64,000 nt of DNA, from positions 2,666,611 through 2,730,610 of the forward strand of contig NC_035177.2 in assembly GCF_001659605.2 (NCBI RefSeq), written 5' to 3'. Both the position numbers and the translations under genes were made by a program. This DNA is from Manihot esculenta. Its lineage: Eukaryota > Streptophyta > Magnoliopsida > Malpighiales > Euphorbiaceae. Under the pieces are notes generated by a model. It had not been told where the DNA came from, searched no databases, and saw only the letters and a list, made by a program, of their open reading frames with translations. This document shows, one piece after another, positions 1-11,113 of this stretch. The stretch's first letter is position 1. Each line of letters begins with the position of its first letter.

Positions 1-18
1 CTGGACATAACTCGAGGC

Positions 19-303
19 CTAAGGGCCTTCTTCTGATTCTCCCATACCCTCTTCCGGCATACTCACACCTAGACTGCCATCCCTCCTCTGATCTACCTCC
101 ATATCCTCAGATATTCCTCCCTGCACTGTTCCCCTTACTGATCTGCTTCTGCCCAGATCCAAAGACCTTCTAGGGTCTCTAGCTACTCTGTCTCTGTTGG
201 ACCTACTGGACATTGCTCTAGGCAATGCTGGAGGACGGGCATCAGTGCCCTCGTCCTGAGGTGGCACTCCAGTCAATCGTGCAGATCGACGAGTTCCTCT
301 CAT
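19..303 (-). pseudogene. gag N-terminus of element B, broken by a stop
   Basis: On the minus strand this opens with ATG at 303 and the residues [13 protein letters not shown], the same start as the gag at 11,114. Similarity continues through an Arg/Ser/Pro-rich N-terminal tail to MGES. There the frame meets TAG, where the copy at 11,114 has CAG (Gln), so a C-to-T change closed the frame after about 94 residues. The retrotransposon gag domain proper is outside the window. An AG splice-acceptor-like site lies 8 bp upstream of the ATG. Confidence 0.8.
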
Positions 304-558
304 TCTATCTTCTGAAAAACAGCACATAGCACAAGCAATCATTAGCATCATATGGTTCATGTGGAAACACATGAACCCTCATCACATACATAGCATTACA
401 TCATAGCATTTATGCACATGCATATCATCATGGCATATCATATCATCATATAGACAGGACTCTACATCCTATCCTAGTGGACATGACTTTCCTATTGTGC
501 TTGACCTTCCATAACATCTATGAGCCCGACACTCTAGGTCCGACCATATGAACCTAGG

Positions 559-570
559 GCTCTGATACCA
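559..570 (-). other. Primer-binding site of element B
   Basis: On the minus strand the 12 bases read TGGTATCAGAGC, the classic complement of the 3' end of plant initiator tRNA-Met. They lie 3 bases inside the LTR end, which fixes element orientation. Confidence 0.9.
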
Positions 571-573
571 CTC

Positions 574-2994
574 TGTAACGCCCCGAAAACCGGACCGCTA
601 CCGGCGCTAGGATTCAGGTCGGCTTAAGGCCGCCAGAACCCGTAGCAAGCCAAACATACATCCTGTGAACCTGTTTAATCCCATACATGGTCAACAACAT
701 ACATAAAAAAAATTTTCTTTCATTCCAACATTTCTTTACCAAGCCTAGCCTGTGCATGCACAAACATAACATAAACCTCTCATTGGAGTCCTCATCAAAT
801 ACTCCAATGGGGTAACATAACATAACATAGGCTTGGAATACATAAGCATCATAAAAACTTTATATCTCATACAAGACCATGTGTACAGGGAATACAACAG
901 ACTCTAGTCAAGCACATTATCAAACTTACATTACATTACATCTCATACTTTTACATTACCAACAAACCATGTCCACAACTAAGCAATTACATAAACTTCT
1001 CTTACTCTGCTGACTTCTCTATCTACTCTGCACCTGCAAGACTGGGGTTAGGGGAGAGGGGGTGAGCTATAAAGCCCAATGAGCAGAAACTAAAAACATT
1101 TGTTTTAATTCCTCCATTTTTAGGTGTATTATTATTCATTTTACTATTATTATTATTATTATTATTTTATTTTATCATTTTATTTAACTTTTTCTTTCCT
1201 TTTTTTTTTTTTTCTTATTCATGCTTTCATGAAATGCAACACATCACAGCTAATCACATAAAGGATGGTATTGTCACCATTAGTCCTCAACATCTCCAAA
1301 TGCCAGGGGCGTAGAATGGGCCTCACTGGTCTTTCTCTTACATACATAACATAACATAACATTCCAATATGCCAGGGGCGTAGAATGGGCCTCGCTGGTC
1401 TTTCTCTTACATAGTGCCAGGGGCGTAGAATGGGCCTCACTGGTCTTCCATAACATATCATCATAACATAACATCAGAGGACTATGGATCACCCAACAAC
1501 CATCCACATCAACATCAATTTATGCAATGCAGCATATTCGTGAGTTCTAATGCAAACATCCTGAAATATTGCATGGCATAATGATGCATGGGCAATGCTC
1601 TATGATTCATTCATTTATTCATTTACTTTATTTTAAAACTTAAGGGGATTGTTCCACTCACCTGGTGACTGAAGCTTCAACAACGAACTCTGAACGACTA
1701 TCTCACAACCGGGGGTCTCGGTTCCTCGGGTCCGAACCTACACAGGTGGACTCAAATGAGGCACCAAACAACAAGAACATAACTCTAAACATACCCCCAA
1801 AAACCTCCTAAAAACACCTCAAAATACTCCTAGGAAGTATGCAAGAAAAGGCTGGACAGGGCACTTTCGGCGGCACCTTCGGCGGCCGGAAGTCCCTCCA
1901 GAGCCGAAAGTCAGACAGGTTCGGCGGCACCTTCGGCGGCCGAAACTCCCAGACAGAGGCGAAACTCATGCATGTTCGGCGGCACCTTCGGCGGCCGAAA
2001 GTCTCGGACAGAGCCGAAACTCCAACTTTCGGGGGCAAGCTTCGGCAGCCTAAAGCTGCCTCTCAAGCCATGTTCGGCGGCCGAAACTCCCTTCGGCTGC
2101 CGAACCTGGTTTCTGCCAAAGGGCAGAAACTCGGCTCCCTTAAGCACATTTGCCTCCCAACTCTCAAATCATGCATAAACTTGTTCTAAAACATGCATAA
2201 ACACCATACATCACACCTAGGGGTCTCAAACTATCAAATACCCCAACTACAACACTTCAACACACACAAACAACATACATTGTTCATCAAAACATTAAAA
2301 CCCATAAACTCATCAACAAGCCTAAACATGCATCTCTACCCATAAAACAACTTAAAACTTACTTAAAACATATAAGGAGCTTAAGATCGGCTCTTACCTC
2401 TTGAAAATCGAGAGGGAGACGACCTAAACTTGGAGATCCACGAAAATGAGCTCCTGAGTTCCCAAAGCTCCAAAACTTGGTTTAAATGCTCAAAACTTGC
2501 AATGTGAGTTTAAAACTCAAGGAAAATGGAAGAGATTTGGAAGAAGAACACAAGAGTTGCAAAGGGAAGGTCGGAAGCTTGCTGTGGCCGAAAATGGGAG
2601 AAAGCTCGCCCATTTCGGCTAAGTGCCCCTTTTATAGGTGGCTGGCCAGGCCACGTTCGGGGGCCGAATGTGCCTCCGCATCCATGCAATGTTCGGCGGC
2701 CGAACTTGACTTTCGGCAGCCGAACCTGGACTTCCCTAACTCATGCTTTCGGGGGCCTAACGTGCCTCCAAAACGCATGCATGTTCGGCGGCCGAACTTG
2801 ACCTTCGGCGGCCGAACCTGGGTTTTCCTCCAAAGACTTTTCATGCAAAAACTCATTTTCTTTAATACTTAAAAATCATAAAACACATTAAAACATTTTT
2901 ATAAAACATGATTCTACCCTTCTAGAGGTCTCCGACATCCGAGTTTCCACCAGACGGTAGGAATTCTGATACCAGAGTCTAGCCGGGTATTACA
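574..2994 (-). repeat. Complete 5' LTR of element B (2,421 bp)
   Basis: Bounded by TG at 574 and CA at 2994. On the minus strand it starts TGTAATACCCGG and ends GGGCGTTACA. It has a TATA box (CCTATAAAAGG, 2628-2638), a splice-donor-like AG/GTAAGAG at 2397, two clusters of TTCGGC-N-GCCGAA inverted repeats (about 1860-2110 and 2655-2820), and three copies of a repeat containing CCAGGGGCGTAGAATGGG (1302-1448). Open frames through the GC-rich blocks are by-products of the repeats. Confidence 0.92.
2628..2638 (-). promoter_or_regulatory. LTR TATA box, element B
   Basis: The minus strand reads CCTATAAAAGG, preceded by GGCCAGCCAC. The same module occurs in every well-preserved LTR of the family here (3936-3944, 6848-6858, 22533-22540, 24541-24550, 27548-27556), about 270-370 bp into the LTR. 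This is the expected U3 promoter position. Confidence 0.75.
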
Positions 2995-3571
2995 GCCTGT
3001 TTGCTGGGAAGAAGTTAGAGAGAGGGCCTTGGCAGACCCAGAGTTAGTAGAGATCACCAGCAAGGTGGTGCCCATTATTAGAGAAAGGATCAGGACTGCG
3101 ATCAATCGACAGAAAAGTTATGCAGATGTTCGCAGGAGACAGGTGGAGTTTCAGGAGGGAGTTTTGGTATTGCTCAAGGTGTCTCCTATGAAAGGGGTGA
3201 TTTGGTTTGGGAAGAAAGGTAAGCTAGCTCCGTGGTACATCGGACCCTTTGAAATCTTGCAAAAGATCGGGAATGTATCGTATAAGTTGGATTTACCTGC
3301 TTCTATGGAGAGAATCCATCCGGTTTTCCATGTTTCCATGTTAAGGAAGTTCGTGTTAGATCCGGGCAAGGTTCTTGGCGAGCCTGATATGGAGATCTAA
3401 GGAGATCTCACCTATGTTGAGCAGCCAGTGCGAATCCTAGACACGCAGATCAGGAAGTTGAGAAACAAGGAAATCTCGATAGTGAAAGTCCTTTGGAATC
3501 ACCACAACATCGAGGAGTGTACCTGGGAGACACGAGAGTCCATGCTCTAGCAATACCCTCATCTCTTCTAA
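2995..3571 (+). pseudogene. Integrase C-terminus and chromodomain of element A, broken
   Basis: The 3' end of a plus-strand pol gene, cut at its left side by insertion of element B. It aligns throughout with 15,444-16,025: the LVEIT segment, the basic RQKSYADVRR stretch, the KGKLAPWYIGPFEI motif (GPY/F module), and a chromodomain ending in YPHLF. Two in-frame stops interrupt it, TAA at 3398-3400 and TAG at 3548-3550; the second replaces a Gln codon. It keeps Trp (TGG) where the copy at 15,459 has a stop, so the two copies decayed independently. Confidence 0.87.
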
Positions 3572-3655
3572 GGTATGTGCTATCGGTTTATGTGTTTCTT
3601 GATGTTTTAAGCTATGCATGTTTTGTTTGGTTAACATTCGGGGACGAATGTTCTT

Positions 3656-3668
3656 AAGGGGGGGAGAA
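3656..3668 (+). other. Polypurine tract of element A
   Basis: AAGGGGGGGGAGAA lies immediately before the TG of the 3' LTR. It is the expected plus-strand primer site, and the same tract is at 16,091-16,103. Confidence 0.85.
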
Positions 3669-5795
3669 TGTAATACCCGGCTAGACTCCGGCATCGGAAA
3701 TTCCTACCGTCCGGTGGAATCTCGGATGTCGGAAGCTTTTAGAAGGGTAAAATATGTTTTTTACAAAATATTTTTCATGTTTTTGATGGTTAATTTGAAT
3801 TAAAGTTTTAAAGAAAAGAAAAGAAAGAAAATGAAGGAAGAGCCCAGAGTCGGCCGCCAAACCTCAAGTTCGGCCGCCGAACATGGGATGCATGCGGAGG
3901 CACGTTAGGCCTCCGAAAGTGGCCTGGCCAGCCACCTATAAAGGGGTCCCTTATCCAAAATGAGCGAGTTTTCTCTCCCCATTTCCTGCCAAGGTGAGTC
4001 TCCGTCCTCCCTTGTCGATCTTGTATTCTTCCTTCAAGTCTCTTATGTTTTTACAAGTTATTTAACTTGGTTTTGAAGATTTTTGGAGCTAAAATCAAGA
4101 TTTGAAGCTTGGAGACCCCGGAGCTCTCTTCCTCCATTTCTCCAAGTTTCGGTCGCCTCCCCTCTCGATCTTCAAGAGGTAAGAGTAGATCTTTAGCTTA
4201 TTCCATGTTTTAAACAAGTTTTATGAGGGGTTATGGGGTAGAAATGCATATTTAGGTTATTGTTTGTTGTTAGGGTTAATGTTGAGTTTATGGATAATGT
4301 GTGTTGTATGAGTTGCTATATGTGTTTGTGTTGGGGTTTAGGTTAGTTTGAGACCCCTATATGCTTATGTATATGTGTATGCATGTTGTAGAATAGCTAA
4401 ATGCATGTTTGTATGGTTTGGGAGGCAAAATGTGCATGAGGAGGCTGAGTTCTGCCACTTTGGAAGAACTCAGGTTCGGCAGCCGAAGGACTTTCGGCCG
4501 CCGAACCTGCCTGTGGAGGCAAGCCTTTGGCTGCCGAACCTTGCCCCCGAAAGTTGGACTTTCGGCTCTGGAGGGGAGTTTTGGCCGCCGAAGGTGCCGT
4601 CGAACATGCATGAGTTTCGTCTCTGGAAGGGACTTTCGGCCGCCGAACCTGCCGTCGAAAGTGCCCTGTTCAGCCTTCCTTTGCATGATTTCTATGATGT
4701 TTTAGGGGGTTTTTGGGGAGTTGTTTAGAGTTATTTTAGTGTATGTTTGGTCCCTCATTTGAGTCCACCTGTGTAGGCTCGGACCCGAGGAACCGAGGAC
4801 CCCAGCAGTGAGATAGCTGCTTCAGAGTCTGTTCAGAGTCAGCCAGAGGTGAGTAGAACTGAACTATGTTTTAATTAATGAAGTTTTGAGCATATTCATG
4901 CATCATGAATGCCATGATATATTTCAGGTTGTTGCATTAGAATCTCACGAATATGCTGCATTGCATTCTATGTTGTTGATGTGGATGGATGTTGGATGAT
5001 CCATTAGCCCTCAATATGATATGATGATTAATGAAAGTCCAAGGCTGCCCATGTCCACGCGTCCTGGCATTTATTATGTATGGTTTATGATAGTTCAGGG
5101 CTGCCCATGTCCACGCGTCTTGGCATTGTGTGATGATTAAGAGGAAGTCCTGCGGAGCTCCGTCGAGGGCCGGGCATATTGGATATGTAGAGGGTTGTTG
5201 GTGACAAGTCCATCTGTGATGTATATTGTATGTGTTGTGATGCATTCCATGAAAGCATGATTTATTTATATGTTCTTTTGTTCTGCTCACTGAGCTTTTT
5301 AGCTCACCCCCTTTCTCTTAACCCCCAGGCTTGCAGGTTCAGGATAGACTGGGGAGTCTTCAAGGTCAAAGTCAAGTTAAGTGTAATAATTAGAGTGGAC
5401 ATGTATTGTAAAACGATTCTATGTAATGTAATATAGAGAATGTTTTATGGTTTAATATTGTGCTTGGCCCGAATAGTAATGTTGTCCCCTGGTACATGAT
5501 CTTTAAATGAAATGTTTTATGATGAGAAATGATAGTCCAAGCTTGATGTATGTTATGACAATCCGCTAGAGCATTTGATGAGGGCTCTAGTTTGGGGTTT
5601 TATGCTTATGATTTTAGTGCATGCACAGATCAAGCTTGGGATATGGAAAGTTTTTACATTTTTATGAAAATATGTGATCATGTATGGGATGTTATCAGGT
5701 ATATTGCAGGTTAAGGAGGCTTGCTACAGGTCCCGGCGGCCTTAAGCCGATCTGGATCCTAGCGCCGATAGGGGTCCAATTTCCGAGTCGTTACA
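3669..5795 (+). repeat. 3' LTR of element A (2,127 bp)
   Basis: Runs from TGTAATACCCGG to GAGTCGTTACA. It has a TATA box at 3936-3944, a splice-donor-like AG/GTAAGAG at 4179, and an inverted-repeat cluster at about 4475-4670. The 3' boundary is followed directly by GCATC and a minus-strand LTR of the same family, so element A had integrated into an older LTR. Its 5' LTR must lie left of the window. Confidence 0.9.
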
Positions 5796-7101
5796 GCATC
5801 ATATTCGTGAATTCTAATGCAAAACAACCTATTACATATCATGGTATTCGTGATGCATGGATCATGCTAAAAAGATTTCATTGCGTTTAAAATAAAAGAA
5901 GTTTTGTTCTACTCACCTCTGGCTGACTCCAAAACAGCTAGCACTGCTGGCCCCCTTGGTTCCTCGGGTCCGATCCTATACAGGTGGACTCAAATGAGGG
6001 ACCAAACAAACTCTAACATGACTCTAAACAACTTCCCAAAAATCCCCTAAAACATCACCAAAACATGCAAAGGAAGGCTGGACAGGGCACTTTCGGCGGC
6101 AGGTTCGGCGGCCGAAAGTCCCTCCAGAGCCGAAAGTCAGGCACTTTCGGGGGCAGGGTTCAGCGGACGAAAGTCCTTCCAGAGTCGAAATTCACCCACT
6201 TTCGGGGGCAGGTTCGGTGGCCGAAACTCCCCTCCAGAGCCAAAAGTCCAAACTTTCAGGGGTGAGTTTAGGCGGCCAAACTGCCTCCACAGGCAGGTTC
6301 GGCGGCCGAACATGGCTTCTGCAGCCGAACCTGGGTTCTCTGAAATGGCAGAACCCGATTCCACCTTATGCATTCAGCCACCCAAAAACTTCACAACATG
6401 CATTCAACCATTCTAAAGCATGCATAAACACATTTTCAAGCATATAGGGGCATAAAACTAGCCTAAACCCCAACAAACATCGCATAAACATACATTTATC
6501 AATAACCACACATAAACCCTAACAATATACAACTAACCTAATCATGCATCAGAACCCTTAATCCCTTCTTAAAACTTACTTAAAACATGAAAGAAAGGAA
6601 GGATATACACTTACCTCTTAAAGATCGAGAGGAGATGTGATCCCAAACTTGGAGATGTGGAGGAACAAGCTCCGGGGGTCTCCAAGCTTCAAAACTTGAT
6701 CTTGAGCTCAAAAATCTTCAAAACAACGTAAAACTCATCAAAAACTTGAAAAGATTGAAGGAAAACAACAAATCGACCATGGAAGGGCGAAATCTCACCT
6801 ATGCCCAAAAATAAAGAGAGAAAACTTGCCCATTTTCAGACAAGGGGCCTTTTATAGGTGGCTAGCCAGACCACATTCGGGGGCCAAAGGTGCTTCCGCA
6901 AACTCCTCATGTTCGGCGGCCAAACCTGGGTTTTCTTCCTTGGTCTTTTTCTTTCAAAAACTCATTTTCTTCTTTAATAAAACTATAAAAACACATGAAA
7001 ACAGTTTAGAAAACCATATTCTACCCTTCTAGAGGATTTCGACATCCGAGATTCCATCGAAAAGTGGGAATTCTGATGCCAGAGTCTAGCCGGGTATTAC
7101 A
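5796..7101 (-). repeat. LTR fragment C, minus strand, 5' portion
   Basis: The 5' portion of a Tekay-family LTR in minus orientation, ending at the terminal TATTACA at 7101. Its left end lies where element A integrated, in a stretch that reads GCATCATATTCGTGAATTC in other copies. It carries the TATA module (6848-6858), the splice-donor-like site (6614) and the GC-rich inverted repeats (about 6090-6330). The missing LTR portion is predicted beyond the left edge. Confidence 0.85.
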
Positions 7102-7881
7102 ATGATGTTGTTAAAGAGGTTGTCCGTCTCAACCGCATTCAAGTCATGATGGTCTTCGGACCTCAAAACATTCTTGGCTATAAGGACTGACAGATGAGAT
7201 TCCTTAAGAAAAGAGATCGTCCAAGTCAGCACCAACGTAAGGTGTTGGATGCTATGAGGCCACTGAGATTTGACACCAACACTCTCAGCTGATGGCTCAA
7301 TAGAAACAAGAAATACTGCAGAGTCACCCCTTGTAGAAGACTCGGGCTGAATAGGGGTCGATTCTTCTGTTATAGGAGGGGTGGTGGAGAAGGAAGATTG
7401 ATAATCTTCTCGACGCGATGAGCACGCTTAGGTAGAGGCGTGGTCGCTCCAGCAACAGCCTTGCCTTTTTGGGCAGCACTGGCAGTCTCAACAAATTTAG
7501 CTTTTGATCTGGCCATATTTGCATAGAACAAAAAGTGAACAAGTAAGAGAGGTGTTTTCCCCTGCTTGCTGGCCAAAGAGGTGTTTTCCCCAAGACAGGG
7601 AAGGCTGGGCGGGTGAGGACCTCGAGCCTGCTCGCTTGGGGTTGGCTCTACCAAGACAAAATGACATTTCTCACTACCTCTAGGATGTTTATCTTCTAGG
7701 ACATGGCCATTGTCTGGAGAAAGTCCAGAGTCTCTTCCTCATTCCTCCATGGTTGGACTCCATCTTTCTCAGGTCCACATACACGTTCTAACTGGTACGA
7801 AGGGGGCTGAAACCCCTAGACATTCGATAGTGGAGGATAAAAAGTTTATTCTTCCATTGCTTTAGGGAAGAAGGTATCCAG
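7102..7881 (-). other. Retroelement remnant beside the antisense ORF
   Basis: No intact gene. Minus-strand reading frames of 60-95 codons (for example 7654 to 7370) contain a basic Lys/Arg/Ala stretch starting MARSKAKFVETAS and look like decayed continuation of the ORF at 7882-8412. I could not place any pol domain here. Its right side belongs with the neighbouring ORF; its left side abuts LTR fragment C. Confidence 0.4.
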
Positions 7882-8412
7882 TCAAACAGTGTCTGGCATT
7901 TCCTCCCACTGAAAAATAGAACTTTTTATTTTTTCGAATGCCCAACTAGTACAGTTGAGAGAAGAGGGCCACACTCGGTTCAATGTTGTTATTGAAACAA
8001 ACGAACTGGAAGGCCACCAAATTCTCCAGTTGTTGGGATGCAACTGGGTGATTGAAAGCTTATAGAATCGAAGGACCTCAATGAAAAATGAGTCCATGGA
8101 GAACCGAAAATCTGCCTTCAGCTGCTCTTCATAGACTATGATGGTATCCTCCGCAAGGATCAGGTCATCTACACGAACACTCGAAGATGGAGCAAAGACG
8201 AGAAAGATTTCTCGAGAAATATGGTATTTATCATGAAGACGATCTATATCTCTCTTTGTTAGTATGGGAGGGATATTGCTTATCAGACTGCCTTCGCCTT
8301 CATAGACCACCTTCAGCAGAATGATGGGAGCTGGAGCACGAATGGGACCATTATAGGAGGAGCTTGAAGTAAAACTTCCACCAGAAGTAGAAGAAGAAGT
8401 ATTCCTATTCAT
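7882..8412 (-). pseudogene. Antisense extra ORF of a Tat-type element (gypsy-type putative transposase domain)
   Basis: A 176-codon frame that begins with a Ser-rich tail and continues into a segment resembling the plant 'transposase (putative), gypsy type' domain found in retrotransposon proteins. The most telling stretch is FYKLSITQLHPNNWRIWW, matching the family's usual pattern of hydrophobic residues, Q-L-x-P-N and W-R. In Tat-lineage elements such proteins are known as additional ORFs between pol and the 3' LTR, sometimes antisense. That fits here: the LTR-like sequence on its right reads on the plus strand while this ORF reads on the minus. Function is unknown. It could instead be a gag-like fragment of an unrelated minus-strand element. 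Confidence 0.5.
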
Positions 8413-9079
8413 TGCTATGAAGATGAAAATGAATAGGAATTACCTTAAGTGTGCGAATAAGAGAAGTGGTCGAGGTTTTTCTAAAGCACATAAGTCAGTT
8501 GTAAGCAAAAATGGTATTTCGAGGAGAAGTAGAGTTTTTATATGACGGTTTTGACAGCAGGCTTTAAATGCAGCTCGAAGAATAGGACAGTCATCATTTA
8601 TGAGTAGGAGCAATCAAAGCAAAGTGAGTAGGAAAAGACCAATCTAAATGAGCCACATATCCCAGATCATGAAAACAACTGTCACCTTCTAATTGGAAGA
8701 ATTGAAGATCAGCAGGGGACCTCTGATATAACACAACAATCGTCCAAAGTAAGCCATGAGCTTTCACCATAAGATAGGGTCACATAGTCAAAGTTTAATA
8801 AGTCGATACGCGGTCTCACCCCTGGAAAAGAAGATCTGGAAACTGTGATACTCGGTTCTTTATCAAGATTCACCCTCTTCTAGATAGGTCGAGTCTTCAC
8901 ATAAAGTTACCGTTAACAAGCAGAATCCATTACGCCTGTAATCATGAGATCCCCGATAAATTAGTTGGAGGGATCTCTTATCAATTAGTCAACACTAGCT
9001 GGACTTTTAGAAAATACTATAGTTAACTCTATCTTCTTACAATATAAAAGCTAATGATTGCAAAAATAAATGTACGAAT
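8413..9079 (+). repeat. LTR-like remnant of the second (Tat-type) element, left part
   Basis: Non-coding. From about 8,800 it resembles a plant gypsy LTR: a segment with TTACCGTTAACAAGCAGAA and CGCCTGTAATC, then CTTACAATATAAAAG, a TATA-like box near 9040. It continues beyond the composite insertion at 19,377 with GATTTAAGCGTCG and TTTCTTGCAG-type sequence typical of such LTRs. A diverged version of the same segment occurs at about 20,560-20,860 and 25,870-26,190. The exact LTR start is not clear. Confidence 0.5.
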
Positions 9080-10558
9080 TGTAACGACCCCAAAATGGAC
9101 CGTCACCGGCGCTAGGATTCAGGTCGGCTTAAGGCTGCCAGAACCCGTAGTAAGCCTGCTATACTCTTTGTGTACCTGTAAATCTCATACATGATCATAC
9201 ATTTTCTGTGAAAATAAAAACTCTCTTTAAATATTACATGTCCATTCTAAGCTATTACAAGTCTCTTCCTGTACTCTTCTGAACTTTCCCTGTACACTGT
9301 ACAATGAACCTGCAAGACTGGGGTAAGGGAGTGGGATGAGCTCTATAGCCCAGTGAGTAGTACAAGAAAACAATTTATTAACATATGATCTGATGGAATG
9401 CATCATAACACAGACAATCCACATCAAGAGTAAACCTGTCACCAAATAGTCCCAGTATCTCTATACCAGGGCGTAGTCAAAGGCTCCTGGATTTCCTGTC
9501 TCATATATCTGTATGTGTATATAACACCTGTACTTACCATTGCCAGGGCGTAGTCAAAGGCTCATGCAAAGCATGCAAAAGAAAAGCTGGACAGAACACT
9601 TTCGGCAGCAGGTTCGGCGGCCGAAAATCCTCTCCAGAGACGAAACTCAAGCACCTTCGGCGGCCGAAACTCAACCTTCGGCGGCCGAACCCTTTCGGGG
9701 GCAAGTTTCGGGGGCCAAAACACATTCCAGAGACGAAAGTCTCTAACCTTCGGCGGCACCTTCGGCGGCTGAACCCCCCAGACAGAGCCGAACCTCAAAA
9801 CTCTCGGGGGCAAGCTGTGGCAGCCGAAGCCACCATGCAAGGGGTTCGGCGGCCGAATGAACCTTCGGCTGCCGAACCTGAGTTCATCAGAACTCAGCTT
9901 CACGCGTCAATCAGCCTCCCAACACTTCCACAAGTCCCAAATCATGCATGCAACCTCTCAAACTATGCATATACTCATGTACATGCTCCAAAGGGTCCAA
10001 AACTACCTAAGAACCCCAACAAACACATCAAATGTACACATAATCATGCATATATACACAAATCATCAAAATCACCATTTACAACCTAAGCATGCATCTC
10101 CTTCCATAAATTCCTTAAAACCTTCAGAAAACATATAAACCAGGTTCAGGATCTTCACTTACCTCAAGATGAACGGTCTGAACAAAGGAAAATGGATCAA
10201 CTCTTTGTCAACCTCACTAACTCTCAAAAACGTCACTTTTAGCTTCTAACTTTCAAAACCTTTGAAAACACATCAATCTTCTGTCTGAGCAACTAAAATG
10301 AGTCATGAGAGACGTGGCCTATTCCATGGCAAGAATCTGAGGCCAACATCTGTCAAAATACATGACTCAGCAAGCTGGCCACCTCAGCTTCGGCTGCCCA
10401 ATCGCATGCAAAACCATGCAACATTCGGGGGCCGAACCTGAACTTCGGAAGCCGAACATTGGGCACTTTCGACGGCCGAACTTAACCTTCGGCGGCCGAA
10501 CTTGGCTCATCTGCCTTGGTTCATTTCAACTCAAAATTTAGTGCCATTTGACTTTAAA
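9080..10558 (-). repeat. Left outer LTR arm of the composite, with two internal deletions
   Basis: A minus-strand LTR from its 3' terminus (9080) to within about 125 bp of its 5' terminus, where it stops abruptly at GACTTTAAA. Against 17431-19376 it lacks about 300-400 bp near 9225 and about 400 bp near 9563. Both deletion points show short microhomology (AGAG and CTC). The splice-donor-like site is kept at 10162. Confidence 0.85.
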
Positions 10559-10887
10559 TAGTGTTGTATTGTAAATCTTTGATATATGTACATGATCTGT
10601 ATATGTATATGTTTTATAGCGTATGTGAAAAACCAGGCTTAACGGGTATGTGACAACCCATCTAGAGCAAGCTCTAGTCAGGGGTACAGAGTACAGGGTA
10701 CAGAGATAGTGCATGCACAGGTTAAGCCTTGGTACAGAGAAAAGAGTTTTTATTTTCACAGAAAATGTATGATCATGTATGAGATTTACAGGTACACAAA
10801 GAGTATAGCAGGCTTGCTACGGGTTCTGGCAGCCTTAAGCCGACCTGAATCCTAGCGCCGGTGACGGTCCATTTTGGGGTCGTTACA
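10559..10887 (+). repeat. LTR 3' piece in plus orientation next to the gag-pol core
   Basis: The last 329 bp of the family LTR, ending GGGGTCGTTACA. It directly precedes the primer-binding site, so it is the functional end of the core's 5' LTR, but the promoter-bearing part is missing. Positions 10,743-10,887 form an inverted repeat with 9080-9224. Confidence 0.88.
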
Positions 10888-10890
10888 GAT

Positions 10891-10902
10891 TGGTATTAGA
10901 GC
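10891..10902 (+). other. Primer-binding site of the composite's core
   Basis: TGGTATTAGAGC lies 3 bases after the LTR end. It matches the initiator tRNA-Met binding site except for one C-to-T change relative to element B. Confidence 0.85.
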
Positions 10903-11113
10903 CCTAGGTTCATATGATCGGACCTATAGAGAGAGTGTCGGGCTCATAGAGGTTACAGTTGGTCAAGCACAATAGGAAATCATGTCCACCAGGATAGGAT
11001 GTGAAGTCCTGTCTTTTTGATGCTATGAGATGCATATGCATGTGTTTTATGTTTTGAGATATATGTTTATGTGCTGATATGCTATGATATGTGTTTTGTT
11101 TCAGAGAGTTAAA

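Larger units (their letters stand above)
1..2994 (-). mobile_element. Tekay-type Ty3/gypsy element B, 5' part, minus strand
   Basis: The 5' end of a minus-strand LTR retrotransposon whose remainder lies beyond the left edge. Read on the minus strand it shows a complete LTR (2994 down to 574), a primer-binding site, a short leader and the beginning of gag. It is inserted into the integrase end of a plus-strand copy of the same family: the coding sequence resumes at 2995 in mid-integrase. The second LTR and the target-site duplication are outside the window. Assignment to the Tekay/Del chromovirus lineage follows from the related full internal region at 10,888-16,103. Confidence 0.88.

Noticed and set aside
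559..570. tRNA gene fragments at the TGGTATCAGAGC sites
   Set aside because: Only the 12-base primer-binding complement is present, always beside an LTR end. No cloverleaf or promoter boxes surround it.
1839..2189. Open frames with repeated FGGTFGGRKS or FRPPKVPP peptides in the Tekay LTRs (also near 4,350-4,730, 6,065-6,450, 9,560-9,900, 16,920-17,280, 22,990-23,350, 24,950-25,480, 27,970-28,370)
   Set aside because: They arise on both strands and in several frames from the TTCGGC-N-GCCGAA repeats, which contain no stop codons. Frames and starts are not conserved between copies.
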